Source: Chrysomallon squamiferum
Taxonomy: Eukaryota; Mollusca; Gastropoda; Neomphalida; Peltospiridae
Reading direction: 5' to 3'
Length of the DNA stretch: 64,000 bases
NCBI GenBank assembly: GCA_012295275.1
Contig: CM022676.1
Coordinates: 9,466,086 to 9,530,085 of the forward strand
Positions 17,188 through 27,405 of the stretch are shown here, one piece after another. Position 1 is the first letter of the stretch; each line of letters starts with the position of its first letter. A program made the translations under genes and the position numbers. The notes beneath the pieces were generated by a model that saw only the letters and a program-made list of their open reading frames with translations, did no database searches and was not told the origin of the DNA.

Positions 17188-18255
17188 GAATAAACTGACT
17201 GTGACATCAGTAAAGACGAAATGTCTGTTTAGTAACTGTGACGTCATCTCACTGTTATATTATGACGTAAATATAGGACTGGTAAGCTAAAAGTTAAGGT
17301 CTTATTTCAGTATGTCTTATGTTAAAATAACACTTAAATTTTTTCTATTTTTTAAATTTTGGATTTGATTTAAATATTTATTATTAAATAACTATATTTA
17401 GCAGCGAAGACAGTCAGTCATCTTGTTATTTTGTGACGTAATTATAAAATGCACACCTAGTGAAAGGAATACAATGTATAAACTACATGACGGTTAAACA
17501 ATTTTTAATTTTTAATTTTAGTTCAGGCATGGGCCACCTTTTTCGAGAAGCGGGCCACATGAGGCATGACTCATCCTCAGGCGGGCCGCAGGTACTAACT
17601 TAGTCGATTCTGTGTTTTTACGTAGTGTTTATTTTAAGAAATTTTTCATTTTCGTTTACTTCAGGAACTGTTATAATAAAACTAAAAAATACGTGTTTTA
17701 GTATATTAAAAGATACAAAATAGACTCATTTTATAAAAGTTGAAGTGACGTCATTTTCCTTGTGAAATTAGACGGGCCACTCAGAAAACCGCGCGGGCCG
17801 CATTTTGCTCGTGACTGTTTTAGTTCTTGAATGCAGTTTTAATAGCACATTACAACTATCAGCGGTGAAATAATTCTATTAACTGTGACAGACAAAGTAA
17901 ATGTAACGTGATATTTCTGTTAAATTGTTTTTTTGTTTTATTTTGGCTGTATTTTAATATTTATCAAAAATAGCCAACTAATAGCTTTACAATTTCGTAA
18001 AGAAACACTACATTTACAATCTGTGACGTCATTATACTGTTATATTTATTGTGACGTAAGAGATAGGACAAACATGGACATGAATCGATGGTATTTTTAA
18101 AAGTAGATGCCAAAATAACAGTATAAATAAATATGTTGAATAATTTGTATTAATATTTTGAATCCTTTTAAAGCAGTATATTAAAAGACTGATCAAATGC
18201 CTTTAAAACGGTAATTTGTGACTACTCTTCAAGGTTCCATTTGTGACGTCATTAA
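17188..18255. promoter_or_regulatory. Cluster of CRE/ATF-like TGACGT motifs
   Basis: TGACGTCA or TGACGTAA motifs occur near 17240, 17262, 17433, 17745, 18024, 18052 and 18244. Two segments (about 17237-17280 and 18022-18069) are copies of one unit: TGTGACGTCAT, ACTGTTATATT, TGACGTAA, ATAGGAC. One motif lies inside the hAT-like element. This could be a dispersed repeat that carries the motif rather than an enhancer. Confidence 0.35.
17516..17825. mobile_element. hAT-type MITE with perfect 8-bp target-site duplication
   Basis: The element body spans 17524-17817 (294 bp). It is flanked by identical 8-bp direct repeats TTTTAGTT at 17516-17523 and 17818-17825. Its ends begin CAGGCATGGGCCA and, on the reverse strand, CAGTCACGAGCAA, a CAG-starting imperfect inverted repeat. 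GC-rich subterminal motifs (GCGGGCC) occur near both ends. An 8-bp duplication and CA-G ends are typical of hAT transposons. It has no coding capacity, so it is non-autonomous. Confidence 0.85.
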
Positions 18256-19145
18256 ACAACGATATTTTTAGCATCAATTTTTCTGTCGCTAATTCCCTCG
18301 CCCCAAACCATCCAGTTTATTATAAAACATTTACATTTAATGAGAATTCATTCGTTAATACCGCATCAATTTTTATTTTTCAGATTTATAAGCTGAATAT
18401 ATTTTTACATTTATATATTCACGTTTATGTTTGTATATTTTACTACAGATTTACCTGCCGTTTGAAAGCATTTTAAAATGTTCTTCTCACTAATTTTGTT
18501 TAATAGTTTCAACATCGTTATTGTGTACATCAGACCATTCTGGTTGTAAGCCTTTCAAATAACCCTAGTTAACACGTAAAAAAAATAAAAAAAACAGACG
18601 CCATTGCATGAAGAAATCGTTTATTGCTACTTGTAAACAGATTTTTAAAACTTGATGAAACGAATATGATGGATTTAAAAAAATATATAGACATTTACAA
18701 AATATATTAAAAATTTTAAATATATTATGAAAAATGATGCTACTGAATGACGAATATTAATACTGTAAAACATTTACCGACTTGTTAATTGCAAAAATAT
18801 TTCCTCTTTTAAGAATAAAGATCAAATTTTATAATTTTCATTTCTGGGATATGTGCATGCAAATGTACAGTCGACAAATTTTTGATTTGATCGAAGGGTA
18901 TCCAATAACACGTATTCCTTCTGCACACACGTCTGCTCATTTCCACAAACGTCCTGTCTGGATACAAAATGGTGGCATTATTAATTTGGTTTGCATTTAT
19001 CCAGTTTTTAACTGTTCCATTTCAACAAGAATTCCTTTGCAATAATATTTAACATTGTAAGACAAAAAGATATAGAAAAGAAAAAGAAAAGATCTGTAGA
19101 GAGAAAGAGACGTTAAGAATAATTCAAGAAGCCGCCATTTGCAAT
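18256..19145. other. Non-coding stretch, probably including the 3' UTR of the minus-strand PLA2-like gene
   Basis: AT-rich, with no supported exon. A minus-strand AATAAA (TTTATT at about 18616-18621 on +) could be the polyadenylation signal of the gene ending at 19146. The 77- and 87-codon open frames on + have no recognisable motif. Confidence 0.4.
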
Positions 19146-19914
19146 TCACCATATGCAATAGTTCACCCAACTTTGAGAGCACCAGTACGGAGAAACACTG
19201 TTGAAGTGGGAGGCTCCGCCCACCCGAGCAGCTTTGTAGTATAAAAATGCAGCAAATTTGCAGTAAAATTCCCACCATCGACATTTTCTGATCATGTGTC
19301 TGTAGAAGAGATAGTCACAAGTAAATCGACCTTGATTCTTAGTTTGAGCCTGGAACGGGAGAAAAAAAAAATAATAGATTTTAAAATATATATAGAAAAA
19401 ATAAAATAAATAGATTTAAAAAAAAAAAAAACATGAGAAAGAACGAAAGTTGTAAATAAACGACTAAATAAATGTATAAATATTGAGAAAAATAATATTT
19501 TTAATTAAGGGGGAGTGATTTAACGGTGTATGCATTTCAGACAGAACCAGCAGACACTTGCTTTAAAAAAAAAAAAAAAAAAGAAAATACGCCATTTAAA
19601 ATGTTCGACCATTAGTCCGTGTTTTACTGCCATCCTTTATTATTAGCAAAGATCCAATGCAACAATAAACAAACATAAAAACGTATTCTGTCTATTTTGT
19701 AATGCAACATTTTGCTAAATATATATAAAACGAAATTGGAAAGGGAACCGTGTTTTAAGTGTACCGAGTTTTACAAAACGTGCACAACGTTGTATACTCA
19801 CACAGAAGTAGCAGACGTCGTGCCGATAACACGACGACGTAAAGCGAGATTTGTACGCTGGAGGAGCATAGCTGGGTATGTTGCAGCCGTTGACGCCGTA
19901 CCTGTTGCAGTAGT
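19146..19914 (-). CDS. Conodipine-type secreted phospholipase A2-like protein (two exons seen)
   Basis: The minus-strand exon 19914-19802 ends at a GTGAGT donor and encodes an NGC-IP motif followed by CYRHDVCYFC, the His-Asp catalytic dyad context of secreted PLA2s. After a 452-nt intron, the terminal exon 19349-19146 opens after TTCCAG, carries a CDYLFY segment and ends in TGA. Ten cysteines in the two exons fit a disulphide-rich secreted enzyme cleaving phospholipid sn-2 esters. Conodipine is known from cone-snail venom, but related genes may serve other roles; nothing here indicates venom use. The N-terminus is unresolved: a hydrophobic signal-like stretch beginning ATG near 19979 is in a different frame from the catalytic segment, so either the signal exon is elsewhere or an indel intervenes. 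The TC-rich tract at about 19917-19957 may simply be the polypyrimidine tract before the acceptor. Confidence 0.7.
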
Positions 19915-20036
19915 CTGCAGTCGACACCGGCAACAGAAGCAGGGGAGATAAAGAGAACTGCAAATATTTCTTTAATCATACTGAAAGGGAAAACAAAAAA
20001 TTAAAATGTATTATATAAATTAAAAAATGTCCATAT

Positions 20037-20040
<4 letters not shown>

Positions 20041-20112
<72 letters not shown>
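20041..20112. repeat. (GA)n microsatellite
   Basis: Pure GA array of about 36 units. It lies in the presumed first intron of the minus-strand PLA2-like gene. Confidence 0.95.
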
Positions 20113-20113
<1 letters not shown>

Positions 20114-20624
20114 CACGCCTTTATAGATACATTTACAAACAAAACTGTGCGCCTCAATTACAAAACAGCTTATTTGCTTTTCAAATAATTTTTATTTATC
20201 AGTCTTTGGTAACAAATATATGGCAAACGAACTGAAATATCAAAAAAAAAAAAATATCGTTTTTCCACCCATCTCGTTTTCTCTATAAAATTCATGACGT
20301 TTACTACAATTGTAAAATATTCCAGTACAGAGAGACAGAAGGTAATTAAATTTCCTGAACATAATTTTTATTAAGATGAATGGGCGTTTAACAGTGGCAA
20401 AACTACTTCGGCTATGACGTACAATGCAGGTGTATCAAATGACACTGACAATTCTTGTAATGGATCACGTGTTTGTTGTTACCATCGTTTTTCCTTTAAT
20501 TTGATAAACGCGAGCATACAAAAAAAAAAAAAAACACACAGAAGAACAAAAACAATTAATTACTAGTTCATAAAAAATAATAATAATCATTAATATTATT
20601 ATATAATAAAAATCATTCCTTTAC

Positions 20625-20690
20625 CTTTTCGAACTATTCTAACCAAATCTTGCTTTTAGTTCAGGCTGTGCGAGCTGCTATTTATAGGAT
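20625..20690 (-). promoter_or_regulatory. Putative TATA promoter and non-coding first exon of the PLA2-like gene
   Basis: On the minus strand TATAAATA (20686-20679) is followed about 55 nt later by a good donor, GAAAAG|GTAAAG, at 20625/20624. The segment between has no ATG and would be a short 5' UTR exon with a start near 20,650. Spacing, orientation and distance (about 700 nt from the catalytic exon) fit the PLA2-like gene. Inference only. Confidence 0.4.
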
Positions 20691-20867
20691 TTAACCCCAG
20701 ATCGAGGCGAAATTGACGTAAATCTCAGAAGCTGACTTTCCCCGTGCTCAACCAAAATGTCGGGCGATGCGACAGAAAAAGAAATTAACATTATAGGCAT
20801 TCGTAAATCAAACTCTAATTTCACAGCTACACAAGTCGATGAAAAGAAAAGATTTACGAAGATCTGT

Positions 20868-20906
<39 letters not shown>

Positions 20907-21630
20907 TTGATGTTATATTAACAAATATGAACTTTAAAATATAATTTTTTAAAATGTTAATAACAAACTGGTGTCTAACGAACCCAAAACAAGCAATTTT
21001 GATCCGCACGTTTTATCCAGTTTATGAAGAGATAAAATAAAAATTTAATTTTCACAGTGCAGAAAACTATATCTTGTTTTAAATATTTTTTTTTAGAAAT
21101 GCCGCAAGAAATATGGGATGGGTTTCGGGAAATTCAGAATTTGGGTTCATGATTAAAGTCGTACTTCTTTTTCTTTTTTTTTTCATATTGTTTTTCTTTT
21201 TCTTTTTTTATATTAGCGAATTGACTTATAGTCTGTATCAGTCTGTAAAACATTTCCTTCTTCATGTTTATTTTAACAACAAATAATTATTTTAATTTAC
21301 ACTTTCGCCTTTAAAATAAAACATAGGCCTACATGCAGATGTTGCACGTGCAGATACTAATTATAGTTTCTTAAATGGCGATCATTAATATAAATGCAAA
21401 CAATTTATGTTTAACTGTTCAGAAAATTATTATCGAAAAGCAGTTAGAAATTCAGTATAGCTAATGTAATATTAAAACCCTGTTAAGTTTAATATTTAAT
21501 ATAAAGAGATTCAAGGAAACTAGATTAGATTTTTATTATAATTTATAACGTTTGGATAGTCTTTTCAGAAGCTATTGTATTTTGACGGAGGGGAAATAAC
21601 TCTAACCGCTAACATGCGTTAAATATAAAC
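20691..21630. promoter_or_regulatory. Divergent intergenic region and URB2 5' region with minimal uORF
   Basis: About 950 bp separate the minus-strand TATA box from the URB2 start, so the genes are head to head. An ATA/AAT trinucleotide array lies at about 20871-20900. No TATA box is obvious before URB2, as expected of a housekeeping gene. A two-codon upstream ORF (ATG CGT TAA, 21614-21622) ends 8 nt before the URB2 ATG. Confidence 0.4.
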
Positions 21631-22186
21631 ATGGCCAGTTCTTGTGCAGGTGCTTGTTCGATTTTTCTTATCTTTAATTATTTTTACACTGAAATTATCA
21701 TACAGACTTCTTAATTATATGACGTATATATTTACATCATTTTAATAACTTAAATCAAAACTAGTATTTTAAATAAATTATTTTGAATTTAAATGTGTAT
21801 ATTATAATATTCGGAGCACGTGGCCATGGCCCATGTTAAAATTTAACAATCATAATCGTAAACCAACTAATTATAATTTCTTACTTCATTATTTATTATT
21901 TCAAAGAGACTGCTAAAATTAAAATATTATATTTTTTTTTACGAGTTGGATAAAATTATGAAAATGACTTTAATTTTTCTATACTTGTAAAAGTTCTTCA
22001 GTAATATTTATTTATTTAAAATATTTCTTTGTTTATTTATTTATTAAATTGAAACTTAATTAATAAAGGATTATATTTTCCTTTAAGTGTATAACTTCAT
22101 TATTGTTTTTATTTTTGTAGTTCTGTAGATAGATAGGTAGATAACATAACATGTGAAAGGTTGAAAGTTTGATAATTCTTAATGCT

Positions 22187-22222
<36 letters not shown>

Positions 22223-25095
22223 TTATATATTTTTAAAAGGATTGTATAGGAGAGTTAAAGACAACAAGACTCCTATAGGAGACAGAATGAAACTTGTGCG
22301 TTACGCCTGGAGTTGTCAAAATGTCTACCTTCCTAACAAGCAACAAGTTCTCATTGACACAGTCTGCGGGTTTCTTATCACCAAGAACAGGCGAGTTTCA
22401 TTATTAACAGTAACCTTACTTTATGTAGTTCCCTAGAACATCAAATTTGTATTTGTCATTTATGTAAACATATTTAAAATATCTAGATGCTGACAGTACT
22501 AAAAATCTTAGTGAACTGACATAATGTACCCTTAGTCTGTAAAGGATAGTTACATCAGTATTGCCATGTTTTATAAATAAATGTTGTACTTTATTGTTAA
22601 CAAAGGTTTGGGGGCAACAGTTACAAAGTGAATGTAGGGTATTTGTTCAAATCATAATATGTACACTTTAACAAGAAATAACTGGATAACATAATTCTAA
22701 AACCTTTTTTCTCTGCTGTTAGACACATTTCTATGGCAATTTAAAGAACATAATTATTCTGTTTCTTCATATATTTAGAGATACTATTTTTCATACTATT
22801 AGAGGCATAATTCAATGAAATTGTATATAAAAAGATAATAATAATTGTACAAAATTTTTCATTTAGTTAGAAATGCTCTTCTGTGGAAATATACTGTGTA
22901 ATACTTTTTTCATATAATTAGACACTAGAGGTATTTTGTAGGGAAATACAACAAATATAATCATATTATTTGTTTCATAGTATTAGAGGCATATTGAAAA
23001 TAATGAATATATAATTAAACTTTTTTTTCATCTAGCTAGATACTTTTCTGTGGAAATACAGAAAATATAATTAGACTGTTTTTCGTACAGAAGTATATTA
23101 CAGGTTATATAATATCCATGAAGATGTAGACAAGTCTTTAGCTGTCTTTTAGCAGTGACAACTATTATCATTATCATCATGTTGTTGTAGAAAACATTTC
23201 TCAGATGAAGATTTAGACAAGTCTTTAGCTGTCTGTTAGCATTGACAACTATTATCATTATCATCATGTTGTTGTAGAAAACATTTCTCAGATGAAGATG
23301 TGCTACTGGTGTGGGACTGTCTCTTGCAGCTTCTGAGGAAAGCAGTGTCTCAGTTCAGCAGTGGTCAGAGTCTGTTAATAAAACCTTCTCTCTGTCAGGT
23401 GAGTAGATTTTCTTTCAGAACTTGAAGTAGCTTGCTGTTTGTCACACGATCCCACTCAGCTGTAAATGAATATATAAAAATATGCTACTGTATACATAGA
23501 GCCTATATCAGGTACCACTAGAGCTAAGCCAACTCTGGTAATAACCTGCCCAAGACAGATACATATATATATATACATAGAAACACTAGAAACACTAGAA
23601 ACACAATAAACACATATAAACTGTATTAGCTCTAGCGCCAAACATTCAATATATCAGTATAGTACTAGAATAATGGTAATTTGTCACCACAATCACATAA
23701 GGGTTATACTGGCAGAACAGCAAATATATATAGAAATTTAGAGATCATCAAAATTCGTACCAAATTTATCTCAGTGTTTTGTATGGAGATGGAGTCAGCA
23801 AATATATATATATATATACAAGTAGTTATCCAGGTCCAACCTGAACTCTTGCAGCAAGTTCAGTGGACAGTGATCTGGAATCATTTCCATTCTCCCCAAC
23901 AAAAAGAAAAGGGATTTGCATTATCTGTCAGTGCATTCCGAAACCTTGCTGCTAGACGTCTGTCACCAGATCATTCTGTGGACCAAACGCTTGTGACACC
24001 TAGAGATCCTGAGAGATGATAATTAATCCCATAATTCCACAGCTTTTTTGTCTGTTTGTCAGACTGAATCAACAGTCATCATGACAGAAGTGAAATTTTA
24101 CAAGTGGCAGAGGATAAAAGCTTTCTTCTGTGACACTATTCAATGCCATTGAAGTCAGAAAGCATGCTTGTCGTGGACGTGCTTCACAACAGCTTGATCT
24201 GATTAGCATGCTAAATTTTTTTTCAATGTTCAAGTTCAACATTATTCAATGTTAGTTCTGTTACTAAACTTTGAATCCTGGAGTCAGTTTTCAAATTATT
24301 TGTGAACTAGCTCACCAAATATCTTAAAATATGAAGTAATATTCTTTTTCAATGTTTTTTTTTTTCTCAGTTACTGAATTTTGAATCTTAAACTTCCAGC
24401 TAGTCTGAAAAGGCCCATGATAGTATATTGTTATATGAAGTACAGTTATGTTCAGTGTTTGGGTTTAAACTTTGAATATATGAGGTTGAAATTTGAACCA
24501 GTTAGAAATAATCCACACAGTAACTTGTAATACGAAGTACTTAAACTTTGAATCCTAGAGATAAATTTCTAAGAGTTGTGAAATATCTTGCACCAAATAT
24601 CTTAGAATATGAAGAACATTCCTATTCAGTTTTTAGCTTGGATACTAAATTGAAATCCATTATCATGATTTTATGAAACTGAACTAGTTAAAAATGGCAC
24701 AAGTAATATTGTCTAATATGAAGTGCTGATACTAAATTTTGAATCTTAAATTTTAAGAACTGTGAAATATCTTACAATATAATGTACTTCATATTCTAAG
24801 ATATTTGGTAAGCAATGTTTAGCATTGATACTAAACAATATCAAGAAGATATTAAACTTTGGAATAAAGGCAGTTATTATAAAATATTAATATTTGAAGT
24901 TTTATATTGTTTTTGAAAATGAAACTAATATGAACAAAACAAATGTTTTTTTTTTTTTTATAGCTTATATAAACTTGTTTTTGCTAGAAATAAAAATTTA
25001 TAAAATATTGTGATTAGAAGATTATCTATTGTGTTTAAAATAAAACTAAAATGAAAAATTTGAGATTAATGGATACCATATTCCTAAACTGAATG

Positions 25096-25135
<40 letters not shown>

Positions 25136-26081
25136 ATTTAAAAAAAATGTCTTGCAGATTCTGATTGACAGTTTGCAGAGCTGTGTTGGAACGGGAGATA
25201 ACCAGACCTACATGGATCATGTGATTGGCTGCTGTCTTGTCCTCCTCAAATCCCCAGGCCTGTCGTATGTGTTTACAACAAAGTGTGAAAATCTGGTAAG
25301 TTTTCAGTTTCATTCAAGGTTTTATTTTTACCTGAAATGAAAATAAAAACCCCGTATTTTAATTTTTTTTTTCTTTCCAATATAGAGAGTGGGTTGGAAC
25401 TGAAAGATCATAGCATTTTATAAGGTTGAAAGTGAAAGAAAATATTTACACATTTGTACATAGAACAAAAACAGCACACATATCGTTACTAAATCTGTTT
25501 TCAGTATCTCTTGATAAATGGTACAAATTTTGTTCCAGTCTAAAATAATAAAAAAAACACCAATCATATTTAATATGGATGTATATATATGAAACATACG
25601 TACGTACTTTGTTCAAACATTTCTTATCACAAAACACACACACATTAAAAAATAAAATAAATAATAATAATAATAATGAAGAAATTATTCAGCAAGTTTG
25701 GAAATACCCCCCAAAAATATATATATATATATTTTTTTAAATATGCTTTGCTGAAGATAGAGGGATTAAAAAAAAAAAATCAATTATAAGAAAGTTTACA
25801 AAGTCTATGTAGACTTTTTGTTCACCATAGGTACATTTTAATTGTCTTTTAAAGTATCTGATCCTCTCTAAGGTCAGTTCATATCTTCGTTAAGGTTATA
25901 ATTTGCAAATTTAAGGATCTTGTTCAGTATTCTTATTTCCAGTTCCAACCAGTAAGATGGAGCCATTTATCAAAAGCTGGGTTATGTCGATTCTTATCCT
26001 TGAGAAGTTGAATAACACAGAATGTCCTTCTGATGATTCATATCTATTTGAATCATAGCAACATGATTCTTCTTCTTTTTT

Positions 26082-26125
<44 letters not shown>

Positions 26126-27368
26126 TTAATTATTTTGTCAGTATCTAATGTAATATTCATTTTCTAATCTTTATTACAGATTTCACTGCTTTCAATTCTC
26201 TGTCAGCTTTGTATGAAACTAAGTCCTACTTGTGAGAAATCAGCTCTGCTTGAACTTCTTGGTCATGTGACCATGGCTTGTAGCAAAAGTCTGAATATTC
26301 AGACCAATCAAAAGCAGGTCTGTATTTCTGACAGTTTTAATACTTGTATTTTTTAATAAGAGATTTGTATTTTGCAAATTATTCTTCTAAAATATTACTG
26401 TATGTATACTCTGAAGTGTTTCTGTACTTTTATTTTAAGGTTTTTAATTAAATGTTTTTTCAGGTTTTGCAGCTGGTTATTGACAAGTTGATGGTTTCTG
26501 TGATGACTTTTCTCTACACTGTTACAGAGAATTGTGAAGATAAAGTTCTGTCTGATTTAGCCTGTAAAATGAAATCTGTTCTTGAGTTGGCTTTGTTTCA
26601 CAAGTTAGTTGTTCTTCAGTTTGAAATTTAATTACATGTAAAGTTTATTATTTAATTATACAAATAACGTAATGATAATTTTATTTATTTCTTTTAATAT
26701 ATATATATTAATATATATATATAAAATATATAGTGATTAAAAACAAATACAACTTCAGTACATCTAAGTGAAAATTTAATATTCTTTTTCCTTGATATTT
26801 ACCTAAGGTAATACAAACAGCCTACTTTATTTTATTTCCATTTATATAATTTACTGCTGAGCACCATCCTTTGTTAATAATTAAGTATGACATCACTGTA
26901 ACTAATGACGTTTAAAGGCAGATTAATATTTTCACTTATTTCATTGCATCATTTCATTTATGTATTTTTAAAAATTCATGATAGCTATGGGATTAATAAA
27001 AGCGTTTTATTTTCTTAGTGTTTTTACTACTTCTTAAAATGTATTGTTATGAAATAATCTTGGGAAAAAAAGAAAAGAAAAAATGTCTGCTTTAGAAAGT
27101 AAAATATTTGCTTCCATTTTTTAAAATGATTATTTCTGCCTTCAGATTCTCTCTATCTAGTTAAATGTATCAGATATATTTTGACTTCATCTTTCGAACT
27201 ATCTAACAAGTATATTTAAAAAATTTAAATTTTTATATTTATAAAATAAACAAAATATACAAAATTTCATTGTTTTTCTTCCCAGTTTTCTTTCCTTATT
27301 CTTTATATTTCTGTATACTTATATCTACCTTTCTTTCTTTTCTTTCTTTCTTTCTTTCTTTTTCTTTT

Positions 27369-27405
<37 letters not shown>

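Noticed and set aside
16626-17207. Minus-strand 193- and 164-codon open frames
   Set aside because: Tyr/Ile/His/Thr repeats from a TA/TG array; no non-repeat domain.
23820-24019. Open frame after the exon 7 copy as an extra URB2 exon
   Set aside because: It does not fit between exons 3 and 4, whose phases already join cleanly with conserved URB2 sequence on both sides. Possibly a decayed transposon piece.
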